Source: Cryptomeria japonica
Lineage: Eukaryota; Streptophyta; Pinopsida; Cupressales; Cupressaceae
DNA: 64,000 nucleotides
Direction: 5' to 3'
NCBI RefSeq assembly: GCF_030272615.1
Contig: NC_081415.1
Location: forward strand, 603,779,644 to 603,843,643
Numbering within the stretch: the first letter of the stretch is position 1; each line of letters starts with the position of its first letter. Below the pieces are notes generated by a model, which did no database searches, had not been told where the DNA came from, and worked only from the letters and a program-made list of their open reading frames with translations. Made by a program: the position numbers and the translations under genes. Of the stretch, positions 34,622 to 45,879 are shown in pieces.

Positions 34622-37600
34622 CCATGTTGCAACAATGGGATCTCTGGTTTCACTTATGCCCCTAGTTGGTGTGTGTGTGACTACCTTATGTTGTGTGCTT
34701 GTCCACCTTGAAGTGAGGGTGTGATTTAACAAACCCTACTTGTGTGTAACACGTGTGTTCACACCTTGTTTACACCTTATTGATGAGGGTGTTTTGGAAA
34801 TAATTATAGGTGTTTTGTCTTCTTATTGAGGTCTTGGTCTATGATTTCTCTTACTTTGAAAGGGAGTCGTATGTACCTTCGATCTTGATTTGTTTTACTC
34901 TTTTGACTAATTCATCTGGGTTGGTTGTTAGTATCTTGAATCTAAAAGTACGGTATGTGCTTGTTAATGGTATTGATCGATTTTAATGATTGTCCACTTG
35001 AAAGACTAGTATGGCAAATGTTAATGCTTATTACGTAGTACATTGAGTGATTATGACTCTTCTTCTTCTTTCTCTAGTAAATTAAAAGGATTTAATATGG
35101 GTAATTATCTCTTATTTAAGTTTTCTTATTGCAAGAGAAAGGATGATATTTCTTGAGCCCTTGTGTGAGCCTCATAACGATTTTGTGTTTTAGATTGCTA
35201 AAGGGTTTTGGTTTGGGAGTTAATTTTTGGTTAATGATAGGAAATTGTATGTTTGCATTAAGGAATCTCCATGTGCTTGGTAGGAGTAATATAATTAAAT
35301 TCCATCTTAAGTAAGGTGCATCAAAATATGCATAGTGATTCTGTAAAAATTGCTTGGTGTGAAAGGAATACCAAAAGAGGACATGTGGTAGTAGCTTCAA
35401 GAGTGTATTAATGTGCTCCTCGAAAGATTGTTTTATATGCTTATTCAGCTAGTGTGATTTAGGACCTATTAAGTGACGCGCCATTTAACTTGCTTTGGAT
35501 ATAGATAATTGCCTTATTGTGTTAAGGAGTAAATGAAAGACTTGTTGAATTGTATGCATTAAATGTGTAAAATCTAGTAGATAGCTCTTCATTTACCTCC
35601 TTGTCATATTATGAATTTTCAATGTTAGATTTGATGTGTTATTGTATTTTATTGTATCACGAATAGTGGTTGTTCTCAAGAAGATTTGTATTACAAAAGA
35701 AAAAATTGATTGTCTTGAATTCTTGATTGGAAAACTAGAACATTATAGTGCAACAATAATGATTAGAAATGTCATGTTAGGATGCTTTGACACCTTCCTA
35801 AAAGATAGCGAAATGAAAACCGTGCAACTAAAATGATAGACTTATATCTGAGCATATGGTGTGATCTTGAAGTTCTTGTGTATTCGTAGGAAGTAGTTGA
35901 TTTTCCAACTCTCTTCCTCCTCTTGTTTAAAATATAGGAATTGTTGTTTTTGAAAAAAAAAAACCATTTAGAATGCAGTGATTTTAAAGAAATTTTGTTA
36001 CAACGTATATGAAATTGTATGTTTGCTTTGGCTTCTAATTGAAAGAGGAAAGTTTTTCGCCTTGGAAAAAGGAAATTGCATAGTTAGTAATGTGAATGAA
36101 AATGCTTAGGGAAGATTGAGAAAGATATCAAAATGATGTAATTTCTTATGTAAATTTGAATTGTTGAGAATTTTAGAATGTGTATCTAGAGTAAACTTTG
36201 TTTGGTGATTCATGTGTAAAGTATAATTAAAACTTCCCTTAAGTATATGTTAGCATAATGTAAAGTACTCCCCGTAAATGTGACTAAACCAGTAATGGTG
36301 CTATTTTGTGTGTGTTGTGAGAAAACTCGTACTTGTTTTGTGTGCCCATGGGATGGTGAAGTAATCAACCATGGGGAATCTGTTTGCTTATGAGTATGGG
36401 AAACCATACCCATCTATGTGATGTTGCTTATTTGTTTCCTTACTGAGTGCCAACCCACAGGTTGTTGATAAGTCAGTATGTGAAGGGGTAGTAGTAGAAG
36501 TCACCATTCCTTGAATAGTATGAACAGTGTATGAGAAATGTCAACGCGAAGCGACTTTAGCTTCCCTATTTTGAGGAAAAGTATGGTTTTGTGATGAATT
36601 GTAACATTGGTGTACTCTATACTTCCCCTTGAGATGAACCGATTTACGAGGTTCATGTGTGCCAGCCTAATTCCTATCCTTTATTTTGAGCATATAGATG
36701 ACATTTTTTGCGCATATTGATGGATTTTATTGGAGCATCTGTTGCCTTGTCATCATGAGAGGCGTGTTATTTTCTTACATAAGTTGCCAACTGACTAGTG
36801 TTGGTAGACTTGTGGGTAGACCTTAGCCATGTATACCTCTGGCTTACGGCGAGTATCCTGAGAGGAACATCGCTATGCGGAGTGTGACCGGCGCGTGCCT
36901 TATCTGTGGGGTACACTCCCATGCGGGATACGTCCATTGTGTGCTTTGTCTACTTGGAGTATTGCCATGCCATGCTGAGACATAATGCGGGATGTAGTAG
37001 ACAGTTCCATGCGGCCTACTGCTAGGTGTAGGGTAGAGCCATGCCACGTGACGACGTGATGTGGGGTGATGTCGAGGTGCACACTACCATGCCATGCGGA
37101 TGTGTGACTTGGCCACACCACATGATGAGCTACTAGGATAGCTAGATGATTGTTCCTTCCTTCCTCGTTGGTGACTAGCTACTAGTCACGTAGTGATGTA
37201 ATGTGCAATTATGATTTTCTTTTAATTATTTATTTATTTCTTGTGGGCCAGCAATTTATTTTACTTTGACCTTGACAGTTTAGCGACGGTCTTGCAATCT
37301 TGATTTTACTTGATTTGATGTTGCAAATCTGGAAATTATTTTCTTGTCTTATTGTTGGAATTGACAATTACTATCTTTATTCTTTTGTACTTTGGTGGCT
37401 AAACCGGTTTATCCTTGTTGTTTTCATATGTTGGTCTTGTGTTGCAATGTGAATTCCTCTCCAAGAGCGTAGGAGACGGTCTTGGATGAGTGTATACGAG
37501 GAATTAGATGCAGGGAACCTTGAGGATGGAGGTATGTGAGGCTGTGAGACAGCTAGGATCCACTACCTACCTAGGAGGGGTGACTATCTCTTGGAGGCTA

Positions 37601-38384
37601 AACACCTTACACAACAAGGGATATTCACGAGGGGCTTGTATGGAAGGTAGCACCGCTATGGTGTACCCTAGCACCATCAAGCCCTCGAGTGAGATGTTGG
37701 ACATTTGTTGATCATGTATTTATTCTGAGAGCAGGCATAGAGATGTGGATCATATGTGTTACCTTTGACCGAGCATTAGACATGCTCACATGTGGCCTAT
37801 TGGGTTGTGCAATCCAGTCTTGTGGATGGATATTATGTGTAATCATGGATTAAATGGTATTAACTTGTCACTATGTTATGGGGCATAGTCATTGGAAAGG
37901 TTCTTGTATGTCTGAAAAGTGTAAACAATTGAGTTCTTACGTTGCTCTTATTTGTCGAAAGTTAACTTGGTTGTAAAAAAATTGATATTTGAAGCTAGTT
38001 CTATGCGATAAAGTTTTGTGAAAGAGATGAATTGGTGAAAGAAATTGACCTTGAGAACATATTTTCTTGTCATGTTTGATAAATGAGTATGATAACTGTG
38101 CTTATATATTTTAACTACTTTAAATTTGGTGTAATAAAAAGGGAAAAATTCTCGTTTCTCTACTTTGATTGTGTGTGAATTCTAGAATATTTTAAGATGT
38201 GAATGATGTTAGATGCCTTCTATTAATGGATAATGACATTCGTAGAGGATTTATAAATAATGTTCTAAAATGATGACAAAATAGTTGGTTGTGCAAATTG
38301 ATAATTGTTAATTGAGTTTAAGGGCTAATGCATGTTGGATGACTTCCGTTTAGCTTTGCGACTTCCAGGAGTAAGTCGGAGCCT
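34622..38384 (+). mobile_element. LARD internal region, non-coding
   Basis: About 3.8 kb with no gag-pol similarity. The longest frames are under 75 codons. The stretch 36840-37140 is richer in GC and has loosely repeated CCATGC, GCGGG and ATGTG words with a spacing of about 50-60 bp. The start (34608-34900) may hold packaging signals, but nothing specific is visible. Confidence 0.75.
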
Positions 38385-38396
38385 AGGGGGGGAGAA
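38385..38396 (+). other. LARD polypurine tract
   Basis: AGGGGGGGAGAA, directly before the TG of the 3' LTR. Confidence 0.9.
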
Positions 38397-40281
38397 TGTA
38401 ATGCCCATACCCTAGTCAGAATTGTAAAACCCATTTGACCTTGGTTGACGTCCTATGTGGCATTCTTGAATGGTAGATTAACCGTGATGCAATGTGTAGT
38501 TTGGATAATATAAATAATTGTGCATACTTATTATTGTGCTTTTGCATCGATTCTTGTGTAAATGTAATTGTTCCTAACCCTTGTAATAAATCTTGAGCTA
38601 ACGCCTTCATTGAATATGTGTATGTATATGTATGCTTGCATGAATTCATGGGTGCAGGAGATTGTAGGTACAACACCGCTTAGGGCGAGGTTCATCTCCT
38701 TTGGGATTTGTAGGGTTGAGTATACCTCCTTCATCCTTAGAATTCGGATTTGGTGGTCATTAAACTCTCGTCTTGCCTTAGCCATGGTCAGGTGAGTATT
38801 GTGTGTGGATCTGTGGGGCTTTTCTTGCATTGGGTTGCGTGAGATTTGGTGGACTTCCTCGGTTTGCATGCCTTGCGCAGGGTAAGTGGAGTTTTTTATT
38901 CTAAGTATTTAATTCAATTTTATGAGTAGATGTACGCATTAGAAATTTAGAAATTTAAAATAGGTAGGTTTCTTTTATACGATTAATCGTTAATTTAAAG
39001 AGATTGCCTTAATTATTATTGTAGCAAGCTTAAGGTATTTAACTTGGTTTAATGTGCTCATTTACGCATTTGTAGTTGAGAAATTAGAATAAATAGGACT
39101 CTTTCATTAGATTAGTCATTTATTTAAAAAGGTCACTTTATTATGTTATACAGAGTCAATTTAATAGTTAATTTTAATAATAACGAATTTAATGAGTTAT
39201 GCGTTTTAGAAAGGAAAAATTTAAAGTCATTTGAGAAATAGAAATAAACTAATCATTTTCGCATTTTGGAAAGAAAGGGTAAATGTTATTATTAAAGGAA
39301 ATTATTCTTTTTAGTTGTAAAGTGATATAGTATGAAAGAGTGATGTTTGGAAATTTAAATTAATCAAAATGCGTTATCCTTGTTAACAGTTCAAAATATA
39401 AATGTAGGCCTAAATTGATATTTAGAGAGATGAAAATTAGAATTAAATAAGAAATAGAAGAATGTAAATTTTAATTAGAATAAAACAAGTTAGATTTGTT
39501 GAGTAGTGGAAAATAATGATTTCCATTTTCATGTTCCTTTTATTTTCAAAAAAATAAAATAAATAAATGCTTAAATTCGAAATTGAAAATTAGGGCAAAA
39601 ATAGGGTTTCTCATTTTAACCTAGTTTTGAAATGTTTTTGGGGGTTTTTTCTTGAGAGTTTGTTTTTGGGAAAAAAATGGAGATGGGGGAAAATTTTGGA
39701 AATGGGAGATTGGCTTCGAGTTGCAGGTGGATCTCTTCGTCAAAAAAAATCTCTTCCCGGAATGCGTTTGGAGGTAGGATTTCCAATCTACCCATTTGTT
39801 TATTGTTATGTTCTCCATGAAATGCTGGAAAAATAGAAAGGAATGCTACCCATGAGTGTTCTTAAGATTTAGTTTTCAGTTTTGTTGAAGGCTTGGTTGT
39901 TCTTGGTTTAAGATTGACCATGGTTTCTTGGGCTTTTTGGAAGAAGAAAAAAAATCTTTCCCAATCTATGGCTTTATTATTCTCGAAAAAAAAAAATAAT
40001 AAAATAAGAAAGGATAAAAGGAAGAAAAAATAAAAAATAAAAAAAATGGCTATGGCTGTGACTATGTATGCATTTGCTTTCAGTAACCTCATTCAAAAAT
40101 GTTTTAGCTTTAAAATGTGAATCTTAAAAAATATATATATATATTAAAAAGTAACAAAAAAAAATATATGTTTTTGGGCTTAGGGTTTGGCGGGCGGAGG
40201 AGCTAAAGCTTGGCTCATGCCGCCGCTCCCTCCCCTATTTTTCCCCCACGTCGTAGCCCGCAACCCTCCCTGCACCATGTT

Positions 40282-40470
40282 GTGGGCTGCAGACTGCGTC
40301 GACAGCGTGGGCCGTAGCCTACGTCCACAGCGTGGGTCGCAGCCTGCATCCACAATGTGGGCCGTAGACTGCATCCACAGCATGGGCTGCAGCCTGCGTC
40401 CACAATGTGGGCCGCAGGGTCTGCGTCCACAGTGTGGGCCGCAGCCTCCATCCACACTGTCGGACATAGG
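40282..40470. repeat. 25-bp GC-rich minisatellite in LARD 3' LTR (seven copies)
   Basis: Same unit as at 31965-32127 with one more copy and several C to T or G to A differences at CpG sites. Confidence 0.9.
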
Positions 40471-40682
40471 GACCTGCACCATAGTTAGGGCTTGCACAAA
40501 AAAAAAATAAAAAAAATATAAAGTTTGTTTTAATTTTATTTTTTTTATATATTTTTTTGTTGTTAAAAAAAAAATGATATTAACAATTATAAAATGAAAG
40601 AAACAAATGCTATGGAAAGTATAAAAGAGTTGAGATAAATTTGTAGAAAAATCTATTTTGTTTTATAAATTTAGATTTTAGT

Positions 40683-40685
<3 letters not shown>

Positions 40686-40731
<46 letters not shown>
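40686..40731. repeat. TA microsatellite expanded in LARD 3' LTR
   Basis: 46 bp of TA against 20 bp at the same place in the 5' LTR (32342-32361). Confidence 0.9.
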
Positions 40732-40734
<3 letters not shown>

Positions 40735-42979
40735 ATGGAGATTGCATATTTTTTTTATTATTGTAGCTTAATTAAAATTTATTGATCTTGGATTATTAAA
40801 CTTATGTTAACAATCATTTAAATTTGGAACTTCTTTTAATAGGAAAGGTATTCCTTGGAAAAGAGATCAAATATTGTCTTTATTTGAAGACCTTTGAAAT
40901 AAAACACCTTGTTAACGTTATGAAATATATTTTAATAACATGTTGTTTTTCTTTTAAATAAGCATTGTCCTTCGGTTTGAATGATTAAGATCTTCCGAGA
41001 ATTTTAGAAATGAAAACTAAAGTATAGGAGAGTATGAAATTTGAATCTAACTTATCTTCGTATATTCTATTATTACTTCATCAATATGCTAGTAGAATGC
41101 ATGTAAATTTGATATCATATCAACATAAAAAGAAAATGTTGTAAGTTTAAGTTTCGTATTTGCCTTGTTTAGGGTGGCGGCATACCTTGATGTATTTGTT
41201 TCAGACCCTATTACCTAGTTATTTGTGTTGGTCATAGCCGGATTTCGCCCCTAGTCAAAGTATCATCAGTCATTAGAACCTATATTTGCTTTGATGTGTT
41301 CAGATGGATCCGCTTTAGAAGGGACCAATTATGTAAATTCTGACCGAGGTGTCTATTGTATATTGATTGTATTCGCCTAGTGGCAAAGATGTAAAAGTCA
41401 TGTGATTATGTAAGTTCCTAACTATATTATAATGCCAAAGGGGTCTTGCACTTGAGCAGACCCGGAGATGTAGCCCTTTAGGGGTGAACTCCGAGATCAT
41501 ATCTGTGTTATGCGATGTTTTAGCTTCCTTTGTTTCATGCTTTAAGTTATCATGTATGGTTCTTATCGTGTATAAGTGTGTGATGGAAAATTAACGAATT
41601 TAAATCAAAGAGCATAAAATTATTCATCTTGACAAATGTAGTAATCAGGTTCATGAGAGATTTTAAATGAGATTATGGAAAAGTATTTTGAAAATGTGAT
41701 TTAAAAGTAGTATTAGTGAAAGAAATCTTGCTGGGTTACATTATTGGATTAACTTGTTATTAAGCATATAAATGGAACGCATGTGAAATGGGAAACAAAG
41801 TTTGAATTAATGTTATAAGTTCTAAGTGAAATTTAAAGGATGAACCTCATATAGATATTTACCTTTTTACCTTAGTAAATGAGTCACACCATGTTAATTA
41901 TGTTTCACTATATTGGGTGAATTTGTTTAGTTATTGCAAGTTTTAATCTCAACAAATAATCCTTACCAAAATTAACTTGGAAATTGGGTTAACTCAACTA
42001 TTTATCCATAATTGTAACCTTAATAAAAGAATCTCTTATGAATGCTAAAAATGAACTAAAATGGGAAGTATTTGTATAGTTGTTTATATCTTAATCTTAG
42101 TAAATGTATATTTTCATATTAATTTCTTTTAACTAAAAAGAGTGACATACAATAAGATAGTTACGTTCTAATCCTAATGGAAGAATGTCATTATGAACCT
42201 ATATTTTAATCCTGTAACAATGGACAACATCTTGCTAATAATATCTTAATTTAAAGGATGAACTCATGTGTTCCTAATACATTTTCACCTTAATGATTTG
42301 AGCTCCATCTGTTAGCATTATTAACACTTCAATGAATGAACCCTATGGCTAATTACATTTTATCCACCATAAAAGAACTACGACTCATTAGTTGGCTATG
42401 CATCGAATCAAACGATGGAACCTCACTCTATTAATGGAAGTTTAATCCTTAAGGAACGAATCTCATCTTATTAACCATACTTTTAAAATTTAAGAAAGGT
42501 ATCAAATTGGGGTGGTTATCTTATAAACAAATGAATGAACTTCGTATATTAATCGCATTGAACCTTTTTGGGAGGGCCTCCTAATGAAAATTATGAATTA
42601 AAGTGCATTGAGTAAATAACCTCACAATGGCCTCCTCACCACCCAAAGTAAATGAATGCTTCCTAAAATTCTAAGATGTCATATCATTGAACATATATAT
42701 AATCATGTCTTATGTATTATCTCGTAACTAAGTCATCCAGTTTATTGGATCAATTGACGCAAGTTGGGCTAGGTGTAAGGTTATGTAATCACATTGGGAA
42801 ACTCCTTAGGATCGTTTAGCCATCCGCTATGCTATCTAAGTTTCAGATAACTCCAAATTATCTTAATGTTGTAACTATCAGTAATACTCTTAACTATTAT
42901 TATAAAAAAAAAAAATATTTACACTCTATTCGAGTGTTTTTAACTTAAACCCTTTGGGGTTTCCTGGCGGGGCATTACA

Positions 42980-42984
42980 TCATC
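42980..42984. repeat. Target-site duplication of LARD, right (TCATC)
   Basis: Identical to 30070-30074. Confidence 0.9.
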
Positions 42985-43006
42985 CCCCCACTTTTCCCAC
43001 ACACAA

Positions 43007-44925
43007 CTATCTCTTGAGGCTGATAGTAGATGTCCCACAGTAGATGTCCCATCCCCTCGATCTCCACTAGGTGGATCACATCAGGCAGGCCCCATAACAC
43101 CTCTACTTTTTGTCCCCATATGAATGCGAGTAGATTGATCGACTGCATAGCTAGGATCTTTGTGATCTCTAGGGACCACCCCCTCATATAGATACCTATA
43201 ATACTTGGCCTCCTTGGTCGTATACCATATCTCCCTTAGCATGTCTCACATCAAGACACCACCTATTACTCTCTCCAATATCTCAGCAAGATCCTCTGTC
43301 TAGCATCGATGCTCTCTTTCTGTATCCTACTCTCCCACAATCTATGTAATCTGGTGCTGCTGTGCTAGCACTTATGCCTGTAGCTCCTCCACTATGACCT
43401 ATAGGGCTCTAATCTATGAATCTCATTGATGGGTGGGTACCCTAATCGAAATGAGTACCTTTGCCATGATACCACCCATACCTGCCCTTGTCCAAGGCAT
43501 CGGTGGAGTTAAAACATTAGATCTCCTCCTTTGGGTAGGTCGCCTAACATCCTCTATACCACCCACCACCGCTAGCACTACACCTACCCTACTAGCCCCA
43601 CCAGCACCAAGAACGATGCCTCCTCCTCTCTCTATATCTCCTCCTCTCTCTCCATCTCCCCCTCATCCTCTATCTAATCCACCACCTCCTCTATCTCCTC
43701 CTCTCCCTCTATCTCCTCCTCTTCCTCCTCCCCTCCTACCTCCTCCATCACCTCCTCCATCACCTCCTCCACCACTTCCTCCACTACCTCCTCCATCCTC
43801 TCCACCTCCATCTCCTACCTCCTCTCCCTCCTCATCTCTTTGTCTACCTCCCCCTCACTTCTCTAGCTACTCATCCTCATCATCATCAAAAGTAGGTAGC
43901 ATCTTTGTTGGATCAGATATTCATGCCACTGCATGTGCCACAAAGTACACTGCGAACACCTTTGTCATCCCAGCATCAATGACCCCAGCTCCATAATCTT
44001 ATATCTAGCCTACCAGTTTCATATAGTCCTCTACCACCGCTACACTATCTACAGTGGTTCCCCACTCAGGCACATCTTGTCTTCGATGAGCATATAAACA
44101 CACTCCCTGTGGCATCCCCTATTGTCTCCCATACTGCCGCTAAACATGGCTATGCAAAAATATCTTAATGATAAAGGGTGTCCACTCGATCAAGTATCTC
44201 GACATATAAATAGATGGCATCTCTATCCCATCATTAGCCCACACCTCACAATCCATATAGGGTCTCCAAATGACTCTATCGATGTCATCGAGTACCCTCT
44301 GCCATTGCTCTAGTTTGCCCAGCTTCTACTGGGCAACTATACCTATATATCCATAAGCATATGCTCGCCCAACTAGCCTTTTCCTATCTGCAAGTGGCCT
44401 CGCTGCGAGAATGTGCTCCCATGCACATACCTGTAGTAATGTCACCCCTGCTAATAAACTGTTGTATCCTAGATACACCACCTAGTGAATCTCTCTCTAA
44501 AGGTGGGCTAACATATAGGACCCCCATGTGAACCTACCTCCTTGCATGACCATATCCTCCAACACCAATCCCCATCTCATGGCTAGTCCCTTCGACCTAT
44601 GGTAAGGATATAGAAATCCAACAATGAAACCTGCTAGTACCGAGGGTAACAAAGCATAATCAAAATCCATGAACTCCTACCAGGGGATCTCATATCCACT
44701 GATCTGATCATCCTAGAAGATGTGATGGAGAGCCTCTATCCCACCCTCCTCAGTTTGCTCATATGGAAATAATGCCCTAACTATAGGAATCCGCAAAATG
44801 TGATAACAGTCCTCTGGTGTGACTGTTATCTCTCCCATAGCCAAGTGGAAGGTGTTCGTGTCATTATGCCACCTCTCTGCCAAAGCTATCAGCAAACCCC
44901 GATTAATGATATACCGAGGCATTGT
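43007..44925 (-). pseudogene. Broken plant mobile domain (PMD) gene
   Basis: The open segment 44922-44713 reads IINRGLLIALAERWH, NTFHLAMGEITVTPED and HILRIPIV. This is the characteristic start of the plant mobile domain (aminotransferase-like PMD family) found in MAIN/MAIL proteins and in several plant transposons. After a stop the same reading continues with AMRWGLVLEDMVMQGGR, LLAGVTLLQVCAWEHI, RPLADRKRLVGRAYAYG and DRVIWRPYMDCEVWANDG, to about 44110. Further downstream come a Gly/Asp/Arg-rich low-complexity block (antisense to the CCTCCT repeats, 43618-43860) and a coiled-coil-like tail to about 43010. At least eight stops, mostly at likely Gln codons, break it. It is probably transposon cargo and not a host MAIL gene. 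It is bounded on the left by LTR A1 and on the right by short tandem repeats. Confidence 0.65.
43618..43860. repeat. CCTCCT low-complexity block
   Basis: An imperfect (CTCCTC/CCTCCA)n tract. It gives a 187-codon Pro/Ser-rich frame on the plus strand that is best explained as the antisense of the PMD gene's Gly-rich region. Confidence 0.8.
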
Positions 44926-45169
44926 CTACTAAGGATGATAAACCACATCTCTCAATCATATCTCTATTCGCCTATGATATGCGAGGAATAAAAGACCATT
45001 GTCTCAGAAACCACTCTCGAGACTGAAGCATGCCAAGTTGTGCCTGCAAAACAACAAATGTCCATCATCGGTTCCCAAATCTATCCGATATATCCAATCA
45101 AAACAAAATCAACTTGAAACAAAGAAACATGTCAAGCACACTAACATCAATCTAAGACCCATATCACAA

Positions 45170-45690
45170 GAAACATAACACAAGCAATCAAAGACCCATA
45201 TCGAAAATCAAAGATCCATAATGCAAGCAATCAAAGATCCATATCGCAAACATCAAATCATGATCCATAATGCAAGCAATCAAAGACCCATACCGAAAGA
45301 AACAATCAAGAATCATATTGAAGAAATATCAAAGACCCATATAAAAAATCAAAGACCCATAGCACAAGCATCAAATCGGGACCCATATCAAAAATCAAAG
45401 ATCCATAATGCAAGCAATGAAAGATCCATAACACAAGCAATGAAAGATCCATATCGCAAGCATCAAATTAGGACCTATATCGAAAGAAACAATCAAGCAT
45501 TATATCAAAAGAAATATTAAAGACCCATATCAAAAATCAAAAGACCCATATTGCAAGCATCAAATAAGAAATCATATCAGAAATCAAGAACCAAAACTCA
45601 TATCGGACATCAAATTCATATCGCAAGGCAAAAATCAAAGATCCGCATCAAAATCAAAATCAAGATCCTCATCAAAACAATCAATCAGCT
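45170..45690. repeat. Short degenerate tandem repeats
   Basis: Repeated AAAGACCCATATC, GCAAGCATCAAATC and AAAATCAAAGATCCATA words at 15-45 bp spacing over about 500 bases. No gene is present. Confidence 0.8.
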
Positions 45691-45879
45691 AGGCACTCCA
45701 TATTGAAAGGAATTTCAACAGATTCCAAATCATCATATCAAAAATGGACATAATCACAGCATGCAAAACATTGGCTCAAGACCCATCTGAAAACACTCAG
45801 CAGGCACCTATCAACCCCTAAGCCATTTACCTAATCTATTCAACTTGTGAGGCATTCTTCCAATCCTTTTTCACCCATT

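Larger units (their letters stand above)
30075..42979 (+). mobile_element. LARD: 12.9-kb non-autonomous LTR retrotransposon
   Basis: Two LTRs of 4533 and 4583 bp flank a 3789-bp internal region, with a perfect 5-bp target duplication. LTR ends are the inverted pair TGTAATGCC and GGCATTACA (the 5' copy has mutated TG to TA). A tRNA-iMet primer site and a 12-base polypurine tract define plus orientation. No gag, protease, RT or integrase similarity is present in any frame, so it must be mobilised in trans. Size, intact ends and lack of genes match the LARD class. The LTRs are about 98-99% identical by eye, so the insertion is recent. Confidence 0.9.
38397..42979 (+). repeat. LARD 3' LTR (4583 bp)
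   Basis: Begins TGTAATGCCC and ends GGGGCATTACA. It is colinear with the 5' LTR. The 50-bp length difference is almost fully explained by one extra 25-bp minisatellite copy and by a TA tract about 26 bp longer (40686-40731). Confidence 0.9.
26438..43006 (+). mobile_element. 3' LTR A1, split by a LINE and by the LARD
   Basis: The LTR begins TGTAGACATA and, with its insertions removed (26611 to about 28800, and 30075-42979), runs to about 43006 (CCCACACACAAC), about 1.5 kb in total. It aligns with 47740-49062, which has the same order of features (Pro-rich-like CT tracts, AACCTT repeats, ATTGGTRTGTRGAC near the end) but lacks the LINE and the LARD and has lost the LTR start. Non-coding. Confidence 0.6.

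Noticed and set aside
34608-38396. Hidden gag-pol in the LARD interior
   Set aside because: I looked for RT, integrase, protease and zinc-knuckle motifs in all frames and saw none. Frames are under 75 codons.
43433-43996. 187-codon Pro/Ser-rich plus-strand frame
   Set aside because: It lies on the CCTCCT low-complexity block, antisense to the PMD gene's Gly-rich region. Extensin-like composition alone is not evidence of a gene.
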